Of a stretch of DNA of 64,000 bases, positions 42,901 through 50,141 are shown one piece after another (position 1 is the first letter of the stretch; each line of letters starts with the position of its first letter). Origin of the DNA: Acuticoccus sp. I52.16.1 (GTDB lineage: Bacteria; Pseudomonadota; Alphaproteobacteria; Rhizobiales; Amorphaceae); NCBI RefSeq assembly GCF_022865125.1, contig NZ_CP094828.1, positions 2,294,001 through 2,358,000 of the forward strand. Reading direction: 5' to 3'. Both the position numbers and the translations under genes were made by a program. Below the pieces are notes generated by a model. The model was not told the DNA's origin, did no database searches, and saw only the letters and a program-made list of their open reading frames with translations.

Positions 42901-43235
42901 CCGATAGCGCTCATCTTATCGCCAAGCTCCCCAACGACATCGGCGGCGCCGAGGCCGGGCCGATCGTCATGGCGGAGCACACGCTGCTGCCATGGGAGAA
43001 GCGCTGCCACGCGCTCGCCGACGTGCTCGACTTCAAGAAGATCATCAACACCGAGGAGAAACGCCGCGGCGTCGAGGCCCTCGGCGCGACGGTGATCGGC
43101 AACCTCTCCTACTACGAGCGCTGGATCGTCGCCTTCGGCAACATCCTGTTCCAGAAGGGCATCCTTACGCCGGAGGAACTCGCCCGCAAGATGGACGAGG
43201 TGGAGGCGCGGCACGCTCGCGCGGGCGGGGCGTGA
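42897..43235 (+). CDS. nitrile hydratase beta-subunit N-terminal-type subunit
   Basis: This 112-residue protein matches the N-terminal helical half of nitrile hydratase beta: 'LPNDIGGAEAGPIVMAEH' corresponds to the 'DVGGM.GFGPV' start, and 'LSYYERWIVAFGNILFQKGILTPEELARKMDEVEARH' is the hallmark SYYERW...L...G.LT..EL block. Paired with the SH3-like product of 41906 it would rebuild a full beta subunit. The ATGA overlap with the alpha gene shows tight coupling. The nitrile hydratase activator (P14K) has a similar block, but here the SH3-like half is supplied separately, so a structural subunit is the better reading. Confidence 0.85.
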   Translation: MTDSAHLIAKLPNDIGGAEAGPIVMAEHTLLPWEKRCHALADVLDFKKIINTEEKRRGVEALGATVIGNLSYYERWIVAFGNILFQKGILTPEELARKMDEVEARHARAGGA

Positions 43236-43260
43236 CACCGGCCTGCTTCTTCGAGGATGA

Positions 43261-43491
43261 CCCCCGCCTCGCACTCTCTGGCGCCGCGCGGAGGGCGAGG
43301 CTATCGGCACGGCGCGCCCGCCGGCGGCGGCCGTCCGGGGCGGCCTCGCCGCCGAGCGGAGCAGGGCGGACCCGACGCTGGGGGCGCTGCTCTTCGCGGC
43401 GTCCATCTCCGGCGTCGAAGCGCTCGGCGGATGCGTCGCGCTCGGCATCCTGGCGTTCGTGGGCATTCGCGACGCGGAAATGCGGCCATGA
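43261..43491 (+). CDS. small hydrophobic ORF overlapping the DUF302 gene (unassigned)
   Basis: The frame is open from 43261 to the TGA at 43489-43491, which overlaps the DUF302 ATG in the usual ATGA manner. The C-terminal part reads 'RADPTLGALLFAASISGVEALGGCVALGILAFVGIRDAEMRP', with a plausible membrane helix. No ATG or GTG start is visible in this frame before the hydrophobic part. An ATG at 43257 lies in another frame, so a frameshift or a rare start would be needed. It may be a decayed gene. The family was not recognised. Confidence 0.35.
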   Translation, partial: PPPRTLWRRAEGEAIGTARPPAAAVRGGLAAERSRADPTLGALLFAASISGVEALGGCVALGILAFVGIRDAEMRP

Positions 43492-43904
43492 CGCTCATGG
43501 TGCGCGCGAGCGCGTTTGGCCCGCAGGAGACCCTTCTGCGACTTCTCGCGGCGATCGAGGCGCGCGGGATGACCGTGTTCGCCCGCTTCGACCATGCGGC
43601 AGCGGCTCGCGCTGTGGGGCTGTCCCTTCGCCCGACCGAGGTGGTGGTGTTCGGCGATCCACGCGCCGGAACGCCGCTGATGCAGGCGTCACCAACCCTG
43701 GCCCTGGAGCTTCCGCTGCGCGTTCTCGTTGTCGAGCGGGACGACGGGACGACGGCGCTCGTTGCCGAGGAGCCTGCCCTCGCTGCGGCCCGGTACGACG
43801 CGCCGGCGACCGTCGCCCCCATGACGGTGCGGATGCACGCGGTGCTCGAGGCCGTCATGGCGGACGCGGCTGCCGGCGCAGCCCTCGGTGGCGATCAAAA
43901 GTAA
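43488..43904 (+). CDS. DUF302 domain-containing protein
   Basis: This 138-residue protein matches DUF302: 'TLLRLLAAIEARGMTVFARFDHAAAARAVGLSLRPTEVVVFGDPRAGTPLMQASPTLALELPLRVLVVERDDGTTALVAEEP' follows the family order (Vf..iDH...A...G..L.pt.ll.FGnP..GT.LM...p....dLPlk.lv.ed..G). The biochemical role of DUF302 is not established. Some members bind heme or small ligands. It lies at the end of the nitrile hydratase-like operon and overlaps a small ORF. Confidence 0.88.
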   Translation: MTLMVRASAFGPQETLLRLLAAIEARGMTVFARFDHAAAARAVGLSLRPTEVVVFGDPRAGTPLMQASPTLALELPLRVLVVERDDGTTALVAEEPALAAARYDAPATVAPMTVRMHAVLEAVMADAAAGAALGGDQK

Positions 43905-43960
43905 AATCGAGATTTTGTTCTTGGGTCGCGATCACAAAGCTTTTCGAGATGATTGCGAGA

Positions 43961-44107
43961 ATGGACACGCTTCCGCATTCCGGGTCCCCGCAGGCCGATC
44001 ACGCGACGACGATCCGTTGCGTCACTGCCCGCGCCGTTTCCGTCCCGCTGCGGCGGTCGGTGATCGCCGACATTGGACGGTTCGACGAATCGCCCCTGGT
44101 CGTCGTC
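43961..44107 (+). pseudogene. enolase-superfamily (mandelate racemase/muconate-lactonizing enzyme type) N-terminal fragment
   Basis: About 50 codons remain. 'IRCVTARAVSVPLRRSVIADIGRFDESPLVVVD' matches the start of mandelate racemase-type enzymes (R.RAV.VPL..P..T..G.....PLV.VD). The reading frame runs straight into the end of the IS3 element at about 44108. The catalytic barrel domain is missing, and the sequence on the far side of the IS (46424 onward) does not continue it. The fragment is therefore the stump of a gene lost when the IS arrived or by a later deletion. Confidence 0.65.
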
Positions 44108-44866
44108 GATCCTGCCCCGAAAAGTGGACGGGGTTATGCCGCCATTCGCTCGGCCTCGGCTGGTGATCGATAGCCGAGCGCGGAGTGAAGGCGGTGGGTA
44201 TTATAGAAGCCTTCGATGTACCCGGACAGATCACGACGAGCAGCATCACGTGTCGGGTAGATCTGGTGGTGGACGCGCTCGACTTTGAGCGTGTGGAAGA
44301 AGCTCTCCATCGGCGCGTGGTCGAGGCCGTTGCCCCTGCGGCTAATGGACGGGGCTATACCCGCTGCGGCAAGGACCTGGCGGTAGGCCTCGGCAGCGTA
44401 TTGGACACCGCGGTCGCTGTGATGAATGAGGCCGGCCGGCGGGCGTTGCCGTTCGATCGCCATCCTGAGCGCGTCGATGGCGATGTCCGCGTGCAGTGTC
44501 TGGCGCATTGCCCAGCCGACCACCTTGCGGGTCGCCATGTCGATGATGGCGGCGAGGAAGAGCCAGCCTTCGCCCGTCGGGACATAGGTCAGATCGGCGA
44601 GCCACACCTGGTTCGGCCGAGCCGCCACGAAGCGCCGTCCGACCCGGCTCGGTGCGATTGGGAAGGCATGTCGGCTGTCCGTGGTGTGCACCCGGCGGGG
44701 CGAGGCAGCCCTTCCTCTGAGCCCGGCCCGCCGCATGAGCCGTGCGACGCGATGGCGCCCGACCCCGCGTCCCCTAGAGCGGTTCGCGCTCGGAATGAAT
44801 CGCTGTGGGATTCCCGAATCAGCGGAAGTCTGATTCAGCATCATGGCTGGCGATGGGGGGCCAGTC

Positions 44867-45816
44867 ATGATGCCCAAGCTGCTCTCTGAGGATCTTCGCC
44901 TTCGCGTGGTTCGCGCCATCGACGATGGAATGTCCCGCCGGCAGGCCGCGGCGCGGTTCGAGGTCGCCCCGTCCACGGCGATCCGATGGTACGAGGCTTG
45001 GCAACGCACCGGCTCATGCCGCGCCAAGCGCCAGGGCGGCGACCGCTGGTCCCACGTCACCGAAGCCCACGCCGAGCGCATCCTCGCGATCCTGGACGGC
45101 ACCGGCGACATCACCCTGGTCGAGCTGAAGGCAAGGCTCGGTGAGAGCGGCGGCACGGTCTCCATCTCGGCGCTGTCGCGCTTCTTCCGTCGCCACGGGA
45201 TCACGCGCAAAAAAAGACCGGCCACGCGGCCGAGCAGGACCGCGCGGATGTCCTTGCCCGGCGGCACGCCTGGTTCGACGGGCAGGACGAGCTCGACGCC
45301 GAGCGCCTGATCTTCATCGACGAGACCTGGGCCAACACGAAGATGGCCCGCACCCACGGCCGCTGCGCCCGGGGGACAAGGCTGCGCATGCCGCTGCCGT
45401 TCGGCCATTGGAAGACGACCACGCTGGTCGCCGGGCTCTCGCTGTCCGGGATCGTCGCGCCTATGGTGCTCGACCGGGCGATCAACGGCGTATGGTTCGA
45501 GACCTACGTGGAGCAGGTTCTCGCACCATGCCTGTCGCCGGGCGACGTCGTCGTGATGGACAACCTCGGCAGTCACAAGGGTTGGCGCGTTCGCGACCTG
45601 ATCGAGAGCGCCGGGGCGAGGCTCGTGTTCCTCCCGCCCTACAGCCCCGACTTCAACCCGATCGAGATGGCCTTCGCCAAGATCAAGGCGCTCCTTCGAA
45701 AGGCGGCGGAGCGAACCGTCGATGACCTGTGGGACCGCATCGGCGCGGTCCTCGACCTCGTCACGCCAGACGAAGCCCGAGCCTACTTCCGAGCCGCCGG
45801 CTATGACCCGGACTGA
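44867..45816 (+). CDS. IS630-family transposase, made by -1 ribosomal frameshifting
   Basis: The first frame (44867-45310 when read alone) encodes the helix-turn-helix half 'LSEDLRLRVVRAIDDGMSRRQAAARFEVAPSTAIRWYEAW'. The second frame, continuous from about 45211 to 45816, encodes the DDE catalytic half with D in 'LIFIDETWANTK', D in 'VVMDNLGSHKG' and E in 'YSPDFNPIEMAF'. Seven A followed by G at 45209-45216 lets the ribosome slip back one base, giving RKK-TGHAAEQDR. The start could also be 44843. Both halves are free of stops, so the enzyme is probably functional. Confidence 0.9.
45209..45216 (+). other. slippery recoding site AAAAAAAG
   Basis: Seven adenines and a guanine sit exactly where the helix-turn-helix frame must pass to the catalytic frame of the IS630 transposase. 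Slippage from AAA-AGA to AAA-AAG gives the -1 shift. This A-rich heptamer type is the usual programmed frameshift signal of insertion sequences. Confidence 0.75.
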
Positions 45817-46026
45817 GCGCGAAGTGCTCTAGAGCGGAGCACGGCGTGAACGCGCGGCGCGCCATAAATGCCGGCGCTTGCCTCGTGGACAACCCGGATG
45901 CGCTGCAGCAAGACCCTGTTCTCACCGGCGCGCCGGCTCTCCGGCCGACCCCTCCAGGCATAGTACCCACTCGATGAGAGCCCCAGCACGCGGCACATCA
46001 TCCGAACCGGCCACACGCCGCGATGC

Positions 46027-46359
46027 TCATCCACGAACCCGAACGTCACCGGGAGTTCCGAAGATGCGCGCGGCTTCTTTTAGGATGTCGCGCTCCATCC
46101 GGGCCTTCTGAAGCTCCCGTTTCAACCGGGCATTCTCCGATGCGAGATCGGCCAGGGACGGCGCCGCCGCCTGCGTTGGGCGGCGCCGCTGCGGCGCCGT
46201 CCCTTCCGCGCCGTACTTGGATATCCAACGCCGAAGCACCGTCTCGTGCAGCCCGAGCTCCTCGGCCACGCGCACGATCGGCTGGCCGCTCGTCGCGACA
46301 CGAAGGGCCACCTCTCGCTTGAACGCCTCCGGAAAGACCCGCCGTCGCCTCTCGCTCAT
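46027..46359 (-). CDS. IS3-family transposase OrfA
   Basis: This 110-residue protein has a helix-turn-helix ('FPEAFKREVALRVATSGQPIVRVAEELGLHETVLRRWISKY') and a C-terminal leucine-zipper-like segment ('LADLASENARLKRELQKARMERDILKEAARIF'). This is the standard OrfA of IS3 elements that is fused to OrfB by -1 frameshifting. It is intact, but its partner orfB is interrupted, so the element cannot move by itself. Confidence 0.9.
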   Translation of the reverse strand: MSERRRRVFPEAFKREVALRVATSGQPIVRVAEELGLHETVLRRWISKYGAEGTAPQRRRPTQAAAPSLADLASENARLKRELQKARMERDILKEAARIFGTPGDVRVRG

Positions 46360-46547
46360 CCTTGGACACTCCGTCTTTGGCTCGAAAGCCTATCATCGGT
46401 GTCCACTCGAACGGGGTAGGATCATCATGGCCTAAACCTATTCCCACGCACAGTACGACCTATTCCGCAACCCAATCGAGGATCTATAGAGCTTTCGGTA
46501 GCGTCCCCGACGTCGCGCACGAAGCGGCGATGATCTGGAGACGAAAC

Positions 46548-47462
46548 ATGAGCCTGGATACGATACGAAACGTCCGGGGCGAGCCGGAGGAGCTGGTGCC
46601 GTCCCGCTACGCGCTGCGGATCGGCGACATCGACGTGCTGGTCGTCAGCGACGGTGTGCTGCCGCTCCCGACGAAGATGCTGGCCCACAACGCGGATCCT
46701 GCCGTCCGCGGCGCTTGGCTCGACGATATGTTCCTGCCGCCGGACGCCTTCGACTGGTCGCTGAACGTCGTCATGGTGCGCAGCGGCGGGCAGACCATCC
46801 TGGTCGACGCCGGGCTGGGGCTGGACCCCGATCTCAACCTGCCGCGCGCCGGGCAGACGATCAGGCGGCTGGAGTCCGCCGGGATCGATCTCGGTTCGGT
46901 GACGGACGTGGTGCTGACCCACATGCACATGGACCATGTCGGCGGGCTGCTGGTCGACGGGGTCAAGCAGCGACTGCGTCCGGATCTCAAAATACACGTG
47001 GCGGCCGCCGAGGTGAAGTTCTGGGAGGCGCCCGACTTCACCCGGGTCTCGATGCCGCCTGGGTTCCCGGACGCGCTTCGTGCGACCGCGAAGCGATTCG
47101 CCGGCGAATACCGCAATCAGCTGAACCTGTTCGACGACGAGCATGTGGTGGCGCCGGGTGTGGTCGTCCGCCGCACCGGCGGTCACACTCCGGGCCATAG
47201 CGTGGTTCGCATGGCGTCCGGGGGCGACGGGCTGACGTTTGCCGGCGACGCCGTGTTCGCGGTCGGGTTCGAGCATCCCGACTGGCACAACGGCTTCGAG
47301 CACGACCCGGAGGAGGCGGTCCGCGTCCGGCGCCGTCTGCTCATGGAGCTGGCGGCGAGCGGCGAGCAGCTGGTGGCGACACATCTGCCGTTCCCGTCCG
47401 TCGGACGGGTGGCGGTCGCCGGCGACGCGTTCCGCTGGGTCCCTGCGTTCTGGGACTACTGA
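46548..47462 (+). CDS. MBL-fold metallo-hydrolase (lactonase / AHL-lactonase-like)
   Basis: This 304-residue cytoplasmic MBL protein has the zinc motif at H125-H127-D129-H130 ('LTHMHMDHVGG'), a later 'TGGHTPGHSV' histidine and aspartate in 'LTFAGDAVF'. The signature '...VVMVRSGGQTILVDAGLGLD' and overall layout resemble the AttM/AiiB and N-acyl-homoserine lactone hydrolase-like group. The start at 46548 (MSLDTIRNV) is favoured. Upstream in-frame codons reach back into the IS end and look non-coding. It is the first gene after the IS cluster. Its substrate is unknown. Confidence 0.87.
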   Translation: MSLDTIRNVRGEPEELVPSRYALRIGDIDVLVVSDGVLPLPTKMLAHNADPAVRGAWLDDMFLPPDAFDWSLNVVMVRSGGQTILVDAGLGLDPDLNLPRAGQTIRRLESAGIDLGSVTDVVLTHMHMDHVGGLLVDGVKQRLRPDLKIHVAAAEVKFWEAPDFTRVSMPPGFPDALRATAKRFAGEYRNQLNLFDDEHVVAPGVVVRRTGGHTPGHSVVRMASGGDGLTFAGDAVFAVGFEHPDWHNGFEHDPEEAVRVRRRLLMELAASGEQLVATHLPFPSVGRVAVAGDAFRWVPAFWDY

Positions 47463-47610
47463 TCGGTCAGGTCAGGGCGGGGCGTCCACTCGAATTCCGT
47501 CGAGGAATATCCTGGCGGCCGCCTTCTCCAGGCACCCTCTTGCGCGGTACGATGCGTTACCACACGTGCCAAATCTCGGTAACGATCAGTACCACTCATT
47601 GAGATCTGAG

Positions 47611-48495
47611 ATGCGACGACATCTGAAACGCTTTCTCCTTGTCGCACTCGCTGGCCTGGTCGCACGATCGTCGGGGCTCGAGTGGTGCCGGGGCTCGGCC
47701 ACGGCCGCTTCGAAGTCGCCACCGACAATGCCTATGTGCGCGCTGACGTGACCTCCATCGCGCCGCGGGTCAACGGCTACATCGTCTCGACGAACGTTAC
47801 GGACAACGCGACGATAGAGGTCGGAGACGTGCTGTTCCGGATCGATGATCGGGACTAACGCGCTCGCCTGGCTTCGGCCGATGCCGCCGTGGCTTCGGCC
47901 GAAGCGGCGCTCGTGAACCTCGATGCCGAAACAGAGCTTCAGCGCGCGGTGATCGCCCAGAGCGAGGCGTAACCGAGATCGACGGAGGCCGCCCGGACCT
48001 TTGCGCACGGAAGTCTCGGACGCTGCCGCTCGCTGGTCGGCAAGAGCACGATAAACCAGGCTCAGCTCGAGGAGGCCGGAGCCGCCGGCGCCCAGGCCGA
48101 TGCCGCCGCGGCCGCGCTGCGCGCTCAGCGCCGGAAGCTGGACGTTCTGGCCGCACGACGTCAGGCGGCGCAGGCAGTGCTTTCGCAAGCCGAGGCTGCC
48201 CGTGACCTCGCCCAGATCGATCTCGAATACACGATGGTGAAGGCGCCCCGGTGCGTGTCCCCGTCGACGGGTTCGGGCACGACGAGATTCGTGGTGTCGT
48301 CGACAGCCTCGCGCCGGGGAGCGGCGCGGCGTTCAGCTTGATCCCCGCAGATAACGCGACAGGCAATTTCGTGCGTGTCGTCCAGCGCGTGCCGGTCACG
48401 ATCCGGTTGACGCACGTCCGGCCACCCGCCCGCCTCGTGCCGGGCCTCTCGGCGCGTGTGGCGATCCGCACCGGTTATCCATGCGACGCCGGACG
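47611..48495 (+). pseudogene. HlyD/EmrA-type membrane fusion protein, decayed
   Basis: The recognisable body begins out of frame with the ATG: 'GRFEVATDNAYVRADVTSIAPRVNGYIVSTNVTDNATIEVGDVLFRIDDRD', then a stop (47856-47858), a coiled-coil region rich in alanine with a second stop (47970-47972), 'INQAQLEEAGAAGAQADAAAAALRAQRRKLD' and 'DLAQIDLEYTMVKAP'. After a deletion and shift near 48245 comes 'RGVVDSLAPGSGAAFSLIPADNATGNFVRVVQRVPVTIRL'. These are the biotinyl-lipoyl, hairpin and barrel parts of an EmrA-like efflux adaptor. At least two stops and two frameshifts make it non-functional. No EmrB partner follows. Confidence 0.85.
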
Positions 48496-48643
48496 AGTTT
48501 GCACGGCGACTCGGTATGGCGTGCCATACGACGATACCGGCCATCCCGATGAGGGCGGAGAGGACGAGCGGTGTCGCACCGCCCTCGAATGGAATGTCCG
48601 TGGGACCCATCGCCGAGCTTGTGCGTCGGAGGCGAGCGGCGGG

Positions 48644-49081
48644 TCAGCGATAGCCGACGCCGGCAATATAATCGGTCAGCAGACGTTCCTGGATCGCGTC
48701 CTCGTCGATCAGGGCCTGCATGGCGTCTCGTGCGTCGAGGATGCCGATCGGTCGCAGAGCTTCGTCCAGGACGGGAACGTTCTGGACTCCGCGCAGCACC
48801 ATCGTCTGCAAGGCGGCAGCGATATCGTCATGCGCCGAACATGAGACGAACGGCTGGGTCATGAGCGCTGCGACGGTGGTGTCGTGTGGTCTGCCGTCGG
48901 CCAGATGGCGCACGAGGTCCGACTTCGAGAGAACGCCGGCCGCATGGCCGGTGGTGCGGCAAATCACGGCGAGCCCGGCACCGGGGCGCATGAGGGCACG
49001 CGCCGCGACATGCGCAGGAGCACCGACATCCATCGTGACGAGTCGGGCGAGCGTCTTCGATTCGAGTTGCGAAACGCGCAT
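48644..49081 (-). CDS. CBS domain-pair protein
   Basis: This 145-residue protein consists of two tandem CBS motifs: 'LVTMDVGAPAHVAARALMRPGAGLAVICRTTGHAAGVLSKSDLVRHLADG' and 'LMTQPFVSCSAHDDIAAALQTMVLRGVQNVPVLDEALRPIGILDARDAMQALI'. Stand-alone CBS pairs sense adenine nucleotides and modulate partner proteins. The start at 49081 (MRVSQLE) has GGAGAA upstream. The gene stands alone between the HlyD remnant and an AhpD-like gene on the same strand. Confidence 0.9.
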   Translation of the reverse strand: MRVSQLESKTLARLVTMDVGAPAHVAARALMRPGAGLAVICRTTGHAAGVLSKSDLVRHLADGRPHDTTVAALMTQPFVSCSAHDDIAAALQTMVLRGVQNVPVLDEALRPIGILDARDAMQALIDEDAIQERLLTDYIAGVGYR

Positions 49082-49162
49082 GTCGTTCTCCGGAAGGATT
49101 GGTGTGGTGCTGCGCTGTGGCCGAGCGACGCTGCCGGAGCAGCGCCGCATCGGCCGATGCGC

Positions 49163-49690
49163 TCAGTTGAGGCCGGCCCTCGTCAGGCCGTACGTCTTGT
49201 CCAGGGCGCCGGGCACCGGTCGGAAACCGACATTGAGACGGTTCCACGCGTTGATGGCGACGATGACGAAGGTGAGATCGGCGATCTCCTTCTCCGATAA
49301 CTGGCTCCGGACGCGCTCGTAGACCGCGTCCGGGACGCCGCCATCGGAGATCCGGGTGAGCACCTCCGTCCAGGCGAGGCAAGCGCGCTCGCGTGGGGTG
49401 AAGAGGTGCGATTCGCGCCACCCGGCGACGTGGTGCAGGCGCAGCTCCCGCTCGCCGTGGATTTTCGCCATCTTCACATGCATGTCGATGCAGAAGGTGC
49501 AGCCGTTCATCTGCGAGGCGCGGATCTCGACGAGGTCGCGGATCGGCTGTTCGATCGCGCTGTCGGCGACCGCGACGTTGAGCTCCGTCAGCTTCTTCAG
49601 AAGCTGCGGCGCCAGGGCGGCGTAGTCGAGGCGTTGGGCGGGGCCGGTCGGTGCGGTCTCGTCCACTTTGGTATTCGCGTGCGTGTCCAT
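49163..49690 (-). CDS. carboxymuconolactone decarboxylase family / alkylhydroperoxidase AhpD-like protein
   Basis: This 175-residue protein of the CMD/AhpD group has the redox motif 'NGCTFCIDMHVKMAKIHGE' (CxxC-x3-H) and the following 'W..S.LFTPRERACLAWTE' block. Such proteins reduce peroxides or serve as disulfide reductases. The start at 49690 (MDTHANTK) was chosen over longer arginine-rich frames. It lies 22 bp downstream of a cupin gene on the same strand, so the pair may form a small stress operon. Confidence 0.9.
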   Translation of the reverse strand: MDTHANTKVDETAPTGPAQRLDYAALAPQLLKKLTELNVAVADSAIEQPIRDLVEIRASQMNGCTFCIDMHVKMAKIHGERELRLHHVAGWRESHLFTPRERACLAWTEVLTRISDGGVPDAVYERVRSQLSEKEIADLTFVIVAINAWNRLNVGFRPVPGALDKTYGLTRAGLN

Positions 49691-49712
49691 AGGATTGCCT
49701 TTGCTTGGGGGA

Positions 49713-50120
49713 TCAGTCTTCGTAGGTGGCGAGTTCGGTTTCGTCCGTGTCGAGGACGAAGACCGCGAGAAGGCGGGCCGGCTCCGTCGCGCTCGCATTC
49801 TCGCTGACGGAGTGATGGTCACCTGGGAACTCCGACCAGCTCTCGCCGGCCCCGTAGACCCTGACCGGCCCACCGTTGACCGCGCTGCGGATCGCGCCCT
49901 CGAGCACGGTGGCGTAGATGAAGGCGGAATTCGGATGCGTGTGGGCGGGCGAGGTTCCGCCCGGCGCGTAGTCGACGAGGACGCCTCTGATGCTCATCCC
50001 CGGCACGTTGGGGAGCGGCTGATCGTAGACGAGCGTGACGGCGGCGCTTTCGGGATCGTGCGCCGCCGCGGGCAGCGGGAAAAGCAGGACGCCGGCGCCG
50101 ACGATGAAGGTCTTGATCAT
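49713..50120 (-). CDS. exported cupin-domain protein
   Basis: This 135-residue protein has a signal peptide (MIKTFIVGAGVLLFPLPAAA, then HDPE). The single cupin domain 'VDYAPGGTSPAHTHPNSAFIYATVLEGAIRSAVNGGPVRVYGAGESWSEFPGDHHSVSENAS' contains the metal-binding HxH, E and later H pattern. Small secreted cupins of this type are often annotated as quercetinase-like or auxin-binding-like and have no fixed function. It sits between the NmrA-like gene (21 bp upstream) and the AhpD-like gene. Confidence 0.88.
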   Translation of the reverse strand: MIKTFIVGAGVLLFPLPAAAHDPESAAVTLVYDQPLPNVPGMSIRGVLVDYAPGGTSPAHTHPNSAFIYATVLEGAIRSAVNGGPVRVYGAGESWSEFPGDHHSVSENASATEPARLLAVFVLDTDETELATYED

Positions 50121-50141
50121 GGCTGGTCTCCCGGTTGGCGG

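Larger units (their letters stand above)
44777..45829 (+). mobile_element. IS630-family (Tc1/mariner-like) insertion sequence inside IS3 orfB
   Basis: Terminal inverted repeats are GAGCGGTTCGCGCTC at the left and, as reverse complement of the right end, GAGCACTTCGCGCTC. Both ends are flanked by TA (44775-44776 and 45830-45831), the duplicated target dinucleotide of this family. The element is about 1.05 kb and carries one transposase gene in two frames. It appears complete. Confidence 0.93.
44134..46049 (-). pseudogene. IS3-family transposase OrfB, split by IS630 insertion
   Basis: The N-terminal part (46049 down to 45830) reads 'MTFGFVDEHRGVWPVRMMCRVLGLSSSGYYAW' to 'GIYGAPRVHAVLRS'. The C-terminal part (44776 down to 44134) reads 'GRGVGRHRVARLMRRAGLRGR' through the rve integrase domain, with D in 'WLADLTYV', D in 'HHSDRGVQY' and E in 'PMESFFHTLK'. 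Removing the IS630 and one TA joins them in frame as HAVLRSRGRGVGRHRV with no lost base. The protein was intact before the insertion and is inactive now. Confidence 0.9.
44108..46423 (-). mobile_element. IS3-family insertion sequence, copy 1, interrupted by an IS630-family element
   Basis: The ends carry related inverted repeats: GATCCTGCCCCG...AGTGGAC on the left (44108-44129) and, as reverse complement, GATCCTACCCCG...AGTGGAC on the right (46401-46423). Inside, orfA (46359-46027) and orfB (from 46049) lie on the minus strand. An IS630 element at 44777-45829 splits orfB. No target duplication is evident at the outer ends. The element truncates an enolase-superfamily gene on its left side. 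Confidence 0.85.

Noticed and set aside
47481-47515. Stretch resembling the right end of the first IS3 element (GTCCACTCGAA)
   Set aside because: Only 11 bases match and the rest of the terminal repeat is absent, so it is not supported as a second IS end.
48161-48610. Minus-strand frame starting 'MGPTDIPFEGGATPLVLSALIGMAGIVVWHAI'
   Set aside because: It contains one hydrophobic stretch but overlaps the HlyD remnant, continues into arginine-rich shadow sequence and has no ribosome site. Not enough to call a gene.
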